The translations under genes were made by a program, and so were the position numbers. 64,000 nucleotides of DNA from CAVZVW01 sp963778845 (GTDB lineage Bacteria > Actinomycetota > Actinomycetes > Actinomycetales > Kineosporiaceae), in NCBI GenBank assembly GCA_963778845.1, contig CAVZVW010000009.1, forward strand, positions 744,001-808,000. The letters run 5' to 3'. Below the pieces are notes generated by a model that saw only the letters and a list, made by a program, of their open reading frames with translations, had not been told where the DNA came from and made no database searches. Below, in pieces: positions 18,649 to 26,498 of the stretch (positions are counted from its first letter, which is position 1; the number at the start of each line of letters is the position of its first letter).

Positions 18649-19689
18649 TCAGGCGGGGCGAAGCTCCGCGAGCGTGACGACGCGACGCTCACTCGCGCTG
18701 ATCCGGGCGGCGTCGAGCACGGCCAGCACGTGGACGGCGTCGCGCGGGTCGACCGGCATCGCGGACTGCCGTGCCTGCGCGTCCGGACGGCCCAGCGCCG
18801 AGAGAACCGCCGGGTAGAAGTCCCCGTGCCCCCCCGGGGCCGCCGGCACGGGCATCTTGTCGTCGCCGGCGACCAGCCAGCCGCAGGCGCCGTCGGTGTC
18901 CTCGAAGCCGCGGAAGGCCGCCTGCTCGGCCTCGAAGTCCGTCACGACGTAGGACCCGCGCGCCGCGAGCACTCTCGTTCGTGGCCCGGGCGCGCCGGCG
19001 GTCGAGGTGGCCGACAGATGGCTGCGGACGCCGTCGCGATGCTCCAGCGCGAGGAAGGCCTCGTCCTCGGCCGGGGTGCTGCGGGCCGCGATCTCGGCGT
19101 AGACCGACACGACCGGGCCGAACAGGTGCACGGCGGCGTCCACCAGGTGAGTCCCGAGGTCGAGGAGGATGCCACCGCCGTGCGACGGCGAAGCGTTCTC
19201 CCGCCAGCGGTCCTTCGGAACAGGCCGCCACCGTTCCCACCGCCGCTCGAAGCGGTGCACCGCACCCAGGCTGCCTTGGCTGAGAAGCCGTGCCAGCGTG
19301 CGGTTCTCGCCGTCCCATCGACGGTTCTGGAACACGGTGAGGGCCACACCCGCGTCGGCGGCGGCACCCACCACCTCGCCGGCGTGCACCCGGTCCGTGG
19401 CCAGCGGCTTGTCCACCACCACGGCCACCCCCGCGTCGATGCAGGCATGGGCCTGCTCGGCGTGCACGCCGCTCGGCGACGCCAGGACCACCAGGTCCGG
19501 CCCGCGCGACAGGGCGTCGTCCAGGTGTGGGACGACGAGCGCGGCGGGCAGCTCCGCACGCGCGGCGGCGGCCCGCCCCCCGTCACCGGTCACCACGATG
19601 CACGGCGCGACCCCGGCACGGGTGAGCAGCGGCGCGTGGATGCCGCGCCCCGACGAGCCATACCCCACCAGGGCCACGGTGACACCCAC
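18649..19689 (-). CDS. Gfo/Idh/MocA family oxidoreductase
   Basis: An NAD(P)-dependent dehydrogenase probably acting on a sugar or inositol-like substrate. The N-terminal Rossmann motif VALVGYGSSGRGIHAP is followed by VVLASPSGVHAEQA and VVVDKPLA, the family's catalytic Lys-Pro motif. The C-terminal domain has GGGILLDLGTHLVDAA with the His expected in catalysis. Length 346 is normal. GTG 19689 is chosen because AAGGGGGG lies about seven bases upstream; GTG 19710 is further out. The gene follows the MMPL gene in the same direction 83 bases away, with no clear functional link. Confidence 0.85.
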   Translation of the reverse strand: MGVTVALVGYGSSGRGIHAPLLTRAGVAPCIVVTGDGGRAAAARAELPAALVVPHLDDALSRGPDLVVLASPSGVHAEQAHACIDAGVAVVVDKPLATDRVHAGEVVGAAADAGVALTVFQNRRWDGENRTLARLLSQGSLGAVHRFERRWERWRPVPKDRWRENASPSHGGGILLDLGTHLVDAAVHLFGPVVSVYAEIAARSTPAEDEAFLALEHRDGVRSHLSATSTAGAPGPRTRVLAARGSYVVTDFEAEQAAFRGFEDTDGACGWLVAGDDKMPVPAAPGGHGDFYPAVLSALGRPDAQARQSAMPVDPRDAVHVLAVLDAARISASERRVVTLAELRPA

Positions 19690-19772
19690 GCCGGTACCCC
19701 CCTTGCTCACAGCGCCCAGCCTAGTGAGGGCGCTGCAAGCCGGGCCGGCCACTGCTGGCTTCCCGGCCAGGG

Positions 19773-22277
19773 TCAGCCCGTCGGCGCCTCGGCGTCCTGC
19801 GGCGTGGGCCGCGCCTCGGCGTCCGGCGGCGCAGTCGTCAGCGCGGCGTCCTCGCGGGCCAGCCGGCTCGGCCACCAGATGCGTGCGCCGATCTCGAAGG
19901 CCAGCGACGGCACGAGCAGCGAGCGCACCACCAGCGTGTCGAGCAGGACGCCGAAGGCGACGATGAACGCGATCTGGGCCAGGAACAGGATGGGCAGCAC
20001 GCCCAGCGAGGCGAACGTCGAGGCGAGGACGACGCCCGCGCTCGTGATCACCCCGCCGGTGACCGCGAGCCCGGTGAGGATGCCCGGGCGCGTCCCCTGC
20101 CTGATCGACTCCTCGCGCACGCGCGTCATCAGGAAGATCGAGTAGTCGATCCCGAGCGCGACCAGGAAGACGAACCCGTACAGCGAGACGCTGGGGTCGC
20201 TGCCGGGGAAGGCGAAGACGTGGTTGAACACCAGCGCAGAGGCGCCCAGCGTCGCCGCGAAGGACAAGACGTTGGCCACGATGAGGATCAACGGAGCCAC
20301 GAGCGCCCGCAGCAGCAGTGCGAGCACCACGAAGATCACCAACAGGATGACCGGGATGATCCGGTTGCGGTCGGCGGCCGAGATGTCCCGGACGTCGAGG
20401 TTCGTCGCCGTCTGGCCGCCCACGAGCGCATCGGCGCTCACAGCGTCGAGCGCGGTGCGCAGCCGGCGAACTGTGGAGTCGGCGGCGGGCGAGTCGGCCG
20501 GGTCGCTGAGGGTGACCTCCAGCTGCACCAGCCCGTTGACGACCTTCGGGACGGCGCCGGGCCCGCCTCCGGTGGCGGGCCCGCCTGCGGCGGCGTCCGT
20601 CGTGGGCACGACGGCCGAGACCCCCTTGGTCGCCGAGATCGTCTCCATCATCGCCGGCGCCTTGTCGGCCGGACCGATCACGATCGTCGGCGTCCCCGAG
20701 CCCGCCGGGAAGTGCTGGGCGAGGACCTTGCCGCCCGTGACCGACTCCACGGGCGTCAGGAAGGTGTCGGCGGTGCTGACACCGCGCGCCTGCAGGGTCG
20801 GCAGGAACGCGGCGAGCGCGACGAGGACGGCCGCGGTCACGACCCACACCCTGCGGGGGTGCTCGCCGACCAGCCTGGCCACCCTGGCCCACAGGCCCCT
20901 GGTCTCCGGCCCCTGCGAGCCGATGTGCGGCACGCCGGGCCAGAACACCCAGCGGCCTGCCTCCAGGGGGACCCCGGCCGCCGCGCGCGCCTTGCGCAGC
21001 CGCCGGACGTGAACACCCAGCCCGGCAGCGACGAGCAGACCCAGGACGTAGCTGGCCTGCGCACTCGTCGACACCGCCGACGACCCTCCGCCCAGCTTCG
21101 AGACGAGGAGCGCCACCACTCCTGCGGCCACACCCGGGCCGATGACCGACAGCACGGGCCCCGGCAGGAGCATCGCCGACGCCAGGAAGGACATCGCGGA
21201 CAGCACGGCAGCGGCGATGCCGATGGCGCCGACCGGGCCGAGCCCCTTGGTCGGCCCGAGGTCGGACAGCATGAGGCAGAGCAGGCTGAGGATCACGGTG
21301 CTGCCGGAGGCCGCGACCGGTTCCAGCGTCCGCCGCCAGGCCAGGCGCATAGCGTCGTAGCGGTTGTCGTGGCGCCGCAGCTCCTCGCGGTAGCGCGCAA
21401 CCAGCAGGAGCGAGTAGTCGGTGGCCGCCCCGACGACCAGGATCGACAGGATCCCCTGCCCCTGCCCGTCGAGGGTGATCACGTCGTTCTTCGCGAGCAG
21501 GTACACCACGAGGCTCGCGAGCCCGAGCGCCATGCCGGCGGTGAGCAGCACGAACAGCGGGATGAACGGGCTGCGGTAGACGATGAGAAGGATCACGAGG
21601 ACGGCGACGAGGGCGACGACGAGCAGCACGCCGTCGATGCCGCCGAACGCCTTCACCAGGTCGGCGATGATCCCTGCGGGGCCCGCGACGTACACCCTGA
21701 CGCCGTCGGACTTCAACGGTCCGGCCTCGTCCCGAATTACCTCGATGGCCCGCTGGATGGGGCTGGTGCCGTCGGCCAGCGTGGCCCCGAAGTCGTTGAT
21801 GCTGAAGTTGACCAGCGCCAGGGCGGCCTTCCCGTCCTGCGACGGGATCACCGGCGTCGGCCCCGGCGCCAGGTAGTCGCTGATCGCCACGGGTGAGGAC
21901 CCCTTGACGGGGATCTGCATGCCGGGGACGGACTTCGCGAAGGTCTGGAACTGTGCCAGCTGCTGCGGCGTGAGGGCGGTGTCGCTCTCGAGCAGGATGA
22001 ACGCCGGGAGGGTCTGCGCGGTGGTGAACTTCTTCTGCAGGTCCGCGACTTGGGCCGACTCCGCGGACTTCGGCAGGAACGACGAGGCGTCGTTGCGCTG
22101 CACCTGCGAGAGCTTGCCCTGGTACTGGCCACCGATCGCGCCGCCGACCACCAGCCACACGATCAGCAGGACCGCGGGCAGGATCCAACGCAGATGGCGC
22201 TGCGGGGGCGTCGAGGTCTCGTCCGGTTCGGGCGCTGACCCGGCGGGCCGGCCGGCCGGGGTGGTCTGCGTGCTCAC
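19773..22277 (-). CDS. MMPL family membrane transporter (RND superfamily)
   Basis: An 834-residue exporter of the MMPL type, related to actinobacterial lipid and drug exporters. It has an N-terminal helix (LRWILPAVLLIVWLVVGGAI), an outer domain, then a block of helices with GQGQGILSILVVGAATDYSLLLVARYREEL, in which the Asp-Tyr pair is the family's proton-relay site. A second outer domain and helix block carry FLVALGIDYSIFLMTRVREE, the matching Asp-Tyr. This is the full two-repeat architecture. It is divergent from a MarR regulator, which makes substrate-induced efflux likely. The transported substrate cannot be told. Confidence 0.88.
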   Translation of the reverse strand: MSTQTTPAGRPAGSAPEPDETSTPPQRHLRWILPAVLLIVWLVVGGAIGGQYQGKLSQVQRNDASSFLPKSAESAQVADLQKKFTTAQTLPAFILLESDTALTPQQLAQFQTFAKSVPGMQIPVKGSSPVAISDYLAPGPTPVIPSQDGKAALALVNFSINDFGATLADGTSPIQRAIEVIRDEAGPLKSDGVRVYVAGPAGIIADLVKAFGGIDGVLLVVALVAVLVILLIVYRSPFIPLFVLLTAGMALGLASLVVYLLAKNDVITLDGQGQGILSILVVGAATDYSLLLVARYREELRRHDNRYDAMRLAWRRTLEPVAASGSTVILSLLCLMLSDLGPTKGLGPVGAIGIAAAVLSAMSFLASAMLLPGPVLSVIGPGVAAGVVALLVSKLGGGSSAVSTSAQASYVLGLLVAAGLGVHVRRLRKARAAAGVPLEAGRWVFWPGVPHIGSQGPETRGLWARVARLVGEHPRRVWVVTAAVLVALAAFLPTLQARGVSTADTFLTPVESVTGGKVLAQHFPAGSGTPTIVIGPADKAPAMMETISATKGVSAVVPTTDAAAGGPATGGGPGAVPKVVNGLVQLEVTLSDPADSPAADSTVRRLRTALDAVSADALVGGQTATNLDVRDISAADRNRIIPVILLVIFVVLALLLRALVAPLILIVANVLSFAATLGASALVFNHVFAFPGSDPSVSLYGFVFLVALGIDYSIFLMTRVREESIRQGTRPGILTGLAVTGGVITSAGVVLASTFASLGVLPILFLAQIAFIVAFGVLLDTLVVRSLLVPSLAFEIGARIWWPSRLAREDAALTTAPPDAEARPTPQDAEAPTG

Positions 22278-22346
22278 GATGCTCCGAGGGTGACGGGATG
22301 GGATGGGACGGCCGCCTCGAACGGGGACGGCGGGCCGGCTCGGACA

Positions 22347-22367
22347 TTTGATCAGCCTGCTGAACGA
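22347..22367. promoter_or_regulatory. Candidate MarR operator between the MMPL and marR genes
   Basis: The intergenic region of two divergent genes contains TTGATCAGCCTGCTGAAC, with a perfect inverted core TCAGC-CT-GCTGA at 22352-22363. Size and TTGA-start fit sites bound by MarR dimers. It lies 70 bases from the MMPL start. Binding is inferred from position only. Confidence 0.45.
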
Positions 22368-22465
22368 CTGCCCCCTACGGTCGCCTGTCTCGAGCCCTCG
22401 CGCAAATCGTGCCCGGTGACCACCGGCGGGCGTACAGGTGGCCTCGCGGCGTTACGGTTCCCCTC

Positions 22466-22942
22466 ATGGACCCGTCCGGGGCAGACGTCGAGAGCTGGCC
22501 GACCGGCCGGCTGCTGTCGGCCGCCGCGCGCCTGGTCGAGCACGACTGGAACGCCCATTTGGCGAGGTGGGACCTCAACCACGCGAGCCTCGCCGTCCTG
22601 CACGTCCTGGGTCGCGGACCGCTCACCCAGCGCGAGCTGGCGGTCGCCGTCCAGGTCGAGGACCAGACGCTCAGCAGGACGGTCGAGCGCCTCGAACGCT
22701 CGGGGTACGTGAGGCGCGACAGGGACGACGCGGACCGGCGACGCGTCGTGGTCACCTCGACGCCCGCGGGACGGCGCACGTATCTGCTCGCCTCGGACCT
22801 CGCCGTCGCCGAGGGGTTGGTGACCGATGCCGTGGACGACGTCGCCGGGCTGCGCGCCGCCCTGCTCGCCATCGTGCGCCGCCGCTCGGAGGAGCGCTGG
22901 CCCGAGACGCCCGACCCGCACGCGCACGGTCGCGGCGCATAG
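22466..22942 (+). CDS. MarR family transcriptional regulator
   Basis: A 158-residue winged-helix repressor. The DNA-binding part runs through LARWDLNHASLAVLHVLGRG, LTQRELAVAVQVEDQTLSRT (helix-turn-helix) and VERLERSGYVRRDRDDADRR, where the Asp-Arg-rich wing is the family signature. Flanking helices form the dimer. It probably represses itself and the divergent MMPL exporter from the palindrome at 22352. The ATG at 22466 is the first start giving the full domain. lipB follows nine bases later but is functionally unrelated. Confidence 0.87.
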   Translation: MDPSGADVESWPTGRLLSAAARLVEHDWNAHLARWDLNHASLAVLHVLGRGPLTQRELAVAVQVEDQTLSRTVERLERSGYVRRDRDDADRRRVVVTSTPAGRRTYLLASDLAVAEGLVTDAVDDVAGLRAALLAIVRRRSEERWPETPDPHAHGRGA

Positions 22943-22951
22943 GGTCGTGCC

Positions 22952-23638
22952 ATGACCGAGCTGCTCTTCGAGCATGTGGGGTTCGGTGAGGACCGCGTGG
23001 ACTACGAGCGCGCATGGGCTCTGCAGCGCGACGTCCACGCCCGGGTCGTCGCCGGCCAGGCCCGGGACACCGTGCTCCTGCTCGAGCACCCCGCGGTCTA
23101 CACGGCCGGACGGCGCACCGCCGTGCACGAACGGCCATTCGACGGCACCCCGGTCATCGACGTCGACCGCGGCGGCAAGATCACCTGGCACGGCCCCGGT
23201 CAGCTCGTGGGCTACCCGATCGTGCGGCTGGCCGAACCGTTCGACGTTGTCGCCTACGTCCGCCGGCTCGAGTCGGCCCTCATCGCCGTCTGCGCGGACC
23301 TGGGCGTGCACGCGGGGCGGGTGGAAGGGCGCAGCGGCGTCTGGGTCGCCGCCGACGAGCGGGGCCGTGACCGGAAGGTGGCCGCGATCGGGATCCGCGT
23401 CGCCGAAGGGGTCACGATGCACGGCTTCGCGCTCAACGCCGACCCCGACCTGTCGTGGTACTCCCGGATCGTGCCATGCGGCATCCCCGACGCCGATGTC
23501 ACGAGCCTGTCGGCGGAGCTCGGCCGCGACGTCACCGTCTCCGAGGTGCTTCCCCTCGCCCGCGCCAGGCTCGCCGAGTGCGACCTGCCCGGGCGTGCGC
23601 GACGTCGCGTCCCGGCGAGCGCGGGGGGCCCGGCATGA
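22952..23638 (+). CDS. lipB: Lipoyl(octanoyl) transferase
   Basis: This enzyme moves octanoyl from acyl carrier protein to the lipoyl domains of E2 and H proteins, the first step of lipoate making. It has LLLEHPAVYTAGRRT, RGGKITWHGPGQLVGYPI, the catalytic Lys in RKVAAIGIRV, GFALNADPDLSWY, and the catalytic Cys in IVPCGIPDADVTSL. Length 228 is normal. Its stop overlaps the lipA start as ATGA, so the pair is coupled. Its substrates in this window are DlaT and, through GcvH, the GcvT system. Confidence 0.93.
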   Translation: MTELLFEHVGFGEDRVDYERAWALQRDVHARVVAGQARDTVLLLEHPAVYTAGRRTAVHERPFDGTPVIDVDRGGKITWHGPGQLVGYPIVRLAEPFDVVAYVRRLESALIAVCADLGVHAGRVEGRSGVWVAADERGRDRKVAAIGIRVAEGVTMHGFALNADPDLSWYSRIVPCGIPDADVTSLSAELGRDVTVSEVLPLARARLAECDLPGRARRRVPASAGGPA

Positions 23639-24667
23639 GCGTCGCGCCCGACGGACGGCGCATGCTGCGCATCGAGGCGCGCAACGCCGAGGTGCCGATC
23701 GAGCGCAAGCCCTCGTGGATCCGCACGACCGCGAAGATGGGCCCGCAGTACGCCGAGCTCAGTGGGCTCGTCCGACGTGAGGGGCTGCACACGGTCTGCC
23801 AGGAGGCCGGCTGCCCCAACATCTTCGAGTGCTGGGAAGACCGCGAGGCGACCTTCCTCATCGGGGGCGAGGAGTGTACGCGCCGCTGCGACTTCTGCCA
23901 GATCCACACCGGCCGGCCGCAGCCGCTGGACCGGGACGAGCCGCGGCGAGTCGCGTCGAGCGTGGCCGCCATGGGGCTGCGCTACGCCACCGTCACCGGG
24001 GTGGCCCGCGACGACCTGCCGGACGAGGGGGCCTGGCTGTACGCGGAGACGGTGCGCGCGATCCATGCCGTCAACGCCGCCACGGGGGTCGAGATCCTCG
24101 TCCCCGACTTCTCCTGCCGGCCCGAGCTGCTCGGCCAGGTCTTCGACGCCGCCCCCGAGGTGTTCGCGCACAACCTCGAGACTGTGCCGCGGGTGTTCCG
24201 CCGGATCCGACCCGCCTTCAGCTACGAGGGCTCGCTCGGTGTGCTGGCCCAGGCTCGCGCCGCCGGGATGGTCACCAAGTCCAACCTCATCCTCGGGATG
24301 GGCGAGACCCGCGCCGAGGTATCGCAGGCGCTGGCAGACCTGCAGCGGCGCCGGCTGCGACCTGCTCACGATCACGCAGTACCTCAGGCCCTCGGCGATG
24401 CACCACCCCATCGAGCGGTGGGTGCACCCGGAGGAGTTCGTCGAGCTGCGCGACGAGGCCGACGCCCTGGGGTTCGCCGGGGTCATGGCCGGACCGCTCG
24501 TGCGCTCCTCGTACCGCGCCGGTCGGCTGTGGGCCCAGGCGATGACCCGGCGGGGTCGACCCATCCCCGAGGCGCTGGCCCACCTGGCCGACGCGGGGAC
24601 GGCGCGCCAGGAGGCCGGGGCGCTGGTGGCCCTCGCGCGAGGCTCGGCGTCGCCCGCACCCTCCTGA
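23635..24667 (+). CDS. lipA: Lipoyl synthase (radical SAM), one frameshift near 24345
   Basis: This enzyme inserts two sulfurs into octanoyl groups on lipoyl domains. The auxiliary cluster motif CQEAGCPNIFECW and the radical-SAM motif CTRRCDFCQIH are both intact. EILVPDFSCRPELLG and PRVFRRIRPAFSYEGSL follow. A +1 shift near 24345 moves the remaining GCDLLTITQYLRPS, HPEEFVELRDEADALGF and the conserved C-terminal RSSY to another frame, ending at 24667. Both sides are family-like, so an error in sequence is more likely than loss of the gene. Joined, the protein is about 343 residues. Confidence 0.9.
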
Positions 24668-24775
24668 CCCTCCCCTGCGCGATCGTGCACTTTCGTGTGC
24701 GAGCCCTACCCGACGCGCATGCTCGGCCGGGGTGAGGGGTGCTTCGCGAGTGGGGCGCCCGCGTATCCTCTCGGC

Positions 24776-25483
24776 ATGGCCCGCGCGAAGTCCGACGAGC
24801 AGAAGAAGCCCAAGAAGCAGGGGCGCCTGTCCCAGATGTGGGCCGTCTTCCAGATGACCCGCAAGGCCGACCCCGCCTCGGTGTGGTGGATGCTCCTTGC
24901 TCTGCTCGGCACCTGGGCCGTCGCCCTCGGCCTCGGCCTCGCGCTGGGTCACCCCGTGTACGTGCTCATCATGGGCGTGCCGCTCGGCCTGCTGCTCGCC
25001 CTCGTGATCCTGGCACGCAAGGCCGAGCGCGCCGCCTACGCCCAGATCGCCGGGCAGCCGGGCGCCTCGCTGGCCGCGATCAGCAGCCTCAAGCGGGGCT
25101 GGAGTGTGGAGCAGGAGCCGGCGGCGGCGGATGCCCGCACCCAGGACATGGTGTTCCGTGCCGTGGGTAGGCCCGGGGTGGTTCTCGTGACCGAAGGGCC
25201 GCTGCCGCGTGTTCTGCGGTTGGCCGAGCAGGAGCGGAAACGCATCGGGCGGATCATGCCGACCGTGCCCGTCCAGCTCGTGCATGCCGGTGACGGCGAG
25301 GGCCAGGTGCCCCTGCGCAGGCTCGCCACCAAGCTCAGCCGCATGAAGCCGGCCATCAGCAAGGCCGAGGTCATCGAGGTGTCCAAGCGGCTCAAGGCGA
25401 TCGGCGGCGTGCGCCTGCCCATCCCGAAGGGCGTGGACCCCCTGCGGATGCGTCCCGACCGCAAAGCAGCCCGCGGCCGCTGA
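24776..25483 (+). CDS. DUF4191 membrane protein
   Basis: A 235-residue actinobacterial protein of unknown function, found next to lipA in mycobacteria as I recall. The N-terminus is basic (RAKSDEQKKPKKQGRLSQMW). Two transmembrane helices (about 38-80, WMLLALLGTWAVALGLGLAL and VYVLIMGVPLGLLLALVIL) are followed by a cytoplasmic domain with RAVGRPGVVLVTEGP and VPLRRLATKLSRMKP. ATG 24776 opens the basic segment. Constant association with lipA hints at a membrane role linked to lipoate or pyruvate metabolism, but nothing in the sequence shows it. Confidence 0.82.
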   Translation: MARAKSDEQKKPKKQGRLSQMWAVFQMTRKADPASVWWMLLALLGTWAVALGLGLALGHPVYVLIMGVPLGLLLALVILARKAERAAYAQIAGQPGASLAAISSLKRGWSVEQEPAAADARTQDMVFRAVGRPGVVLVTEGPLPRVLRLAEQERKRIGRIMPTVPVQLVHAGDGEGQVPLRRLATKLSRMKPAISKAEVIEVSKRLKAIGGVRLPIPKGVDPLRMRPDRKAARGR

Positions 25484-25511
25484 GGCTCGTTGCACCGAGG
25501 CTGCCCTATTC

Positions 25512-25544
25512 TCATTCCTGCGTAACTTGTCATTCCTGCGTAAC
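25512..25544. repeat. 15-base direct repeat in the upstream region of a small gene
   Basis: TCATTCCTGCGTAAC occurs twice with an 18-base period, in an unusually AT-richer patch 50 bases before the 69-residue ORF. It could be a paired activator site or part of a promoter (TTGTCA at 25528). No partner regulator is known. Confidence 0.6.
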
Positions 25545-25592
25545 AACTGTCCGGTTCACTAGTGGCCGACGCCGACCCAAGGGAGGACCGTC

Positions 25593-25802
25593 ATGGCCAC
25601 AGCCGCCACCCCAGACGTCGTCGCCGTGCTGCTCGAGTGGGCCCGTCGCGCCGACGAGGCACTGGCCCGGCGCGGAGCACGCAACGCCGCGACCGCGCTG
25701 GCCGCCGTCCAGGGACGACGACTCGAGGAGCATCGGACGCTGCGCGACCTGGCCGCGCTGACCGGCCGGCACAGCAACCGCGCCGCCCGCCGACGCGCCT
25801 GA
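25593..25802 (+). CDS. Small hypothetical protein, 69 residues
   Basis: Not recognised. It is all-helical in look: VVAVLLEWARRADEALARRG, ATALAAVQGRRLEEHRTLRD and LAALTGRHSNRAARRR, ending very basic. The ATG at 25593 has GGGAGG about six bases upstream, supporting real translation. It lies between DUF4191 and a convergent RDD gene, 14 bases from the latter's stop, with two 15-base direct repeats upstream. It could be a small nucleic-acid or protein-binding factor, but that is only suggested by charge. Confidence 0.55.
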   Translation: MATAATPDVVAVLLEWARRADEALARRGARNAATALAAVQGRRLEEHRTLRDLAALTGRHSNRAARRRA

Positions 25803-25816
25803 CGCCGACTCGCCCG

Positions 25817-26254
25817 TCACCGTCGGCGGGCCACCAACGTCCCGGCGGCCTTGTCGTGCAAGCCGCGCAGGTCGACGTCCCAGATCAGCGCGGGCACGAC
25901 CAGACCGAGCAGGGCCGTGCGCACCAGGGCCCGTACAGGCCCAGGCGCCCCGCCCGGGACCGTCTCCACCCGCAACCCTGCGACGCGGTGGCCGACGGTC
26001 GCACCGATCGTGCCGACCAGCAGCAGGTGCTCAGCCAGGAAGACGATCAGGGGGTCGAACGGCCCCGTCCCCAGCACCGTGCGTGCGACGAGCAGGGCGA
26101 TGACCCAGTCCACGCCAAGACCCACGAGGCGCCGACCGAACCGGGCGAGCGAGCCCGGTCCCTCGGCGGGGCGCCCGAGGCGCTCACCGGGGCGGACGAC
26201 CCCGGCGGACGGGGGCCCGTCGAGCCACGAGCCGCCGCCACGACGATCCACCAC
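25817..26254 (-). CDS. RDD family membrane protein
   Basis: A 145-residue protein with the RDD domain: LARFGRRLVGLGVDWVIALLVA holds the first Arg and Asp positions, followed by two or three helices and GHRVAGLRVETVPGG, then VDLRGLHDKAAGTLVARR, the Asp-Lys-Ala end typical of RDD proteins. Function is unknown; some RDD proteins act in ion transport. Start is uncertain: GTG 26254 or 26251 are likely, as further upstream the frame would read through the palindromic repeat. A small RDD-type gene also lies before glnA1 in mycobacteria, as I recall. Confidence 0.72.
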   Translation of the reverse strand: MVDRRGGGSWLDGPPSAGVVRPGERLGRPAEGPGSLARFGRRLVGLGVDWVIALLVARTVLGTGPFDPLIVFLAEHLLLVGTIGATVGHRVAGLRVETVPGGAPGPVRALVRTALLGLVVPALIWDVDLRGLHDKAAGTLVARRR

Positions 26255-26289
26255 GACAGGAGGGTAAGCCAGGCGGCCGACCGGCTCGC

Positions 26290-26330
26290 GTGCGAGATCG
26301 GTGCCACATGGCGCCCCCGACCTCGCACAC
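26290..26330. repeat. Interspersed palindromic element, copy 2 of 2
   Basis: Inverted and identical over 41 bases to 3919-3959. Arms GTGCGAGATCGG and CCGACCTCGCAC surround a CATG centre. It lies between the RDD gene start and the GlnR box of glnA1. Confidence 0.85.
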
Positions 26331-26374
26331 ACTGCCTCTCGTCGTCACCGCGCGGCAACGCGGGCCGGCCTGGC

Positions 26375-26412
26375 GTAACACCGGCGAAACAACCGGGACA
26401 CTGCCGGGAAAC
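26375..26412 (+). promoter_or_regulatory. GlnR box upstream of glnA1
   Basis: Four half-sites with exact six-base spacing: GTAAC, GAAAC, GACAC, GAAAC at 26375, 26386, 26397 and 26408. This matches the actinobacterial GlnR consensus GTnAC-n6-GAAAC repeated twice. It lies 87 bases before the glnA1 start, so glnA1 is probably under nitrogen control by GlnR, whose gene is not in this window. Confidence 0.85.
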
Positions 26413-26498
26413 CACGTCCGCCTAGCGTCGCGTCCGAACGCGGGCGGGCGAGGGTGCTCAGCCCCGCGACCCCCGCCATTCCGCTTCGTGGAGGTTGG

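Noticed and set aside
24680..24712. Third copy of the 41-bp palindromic element
   Set aside because: Only the short string TGTGCGAG is shared, which is too little to call a copy.
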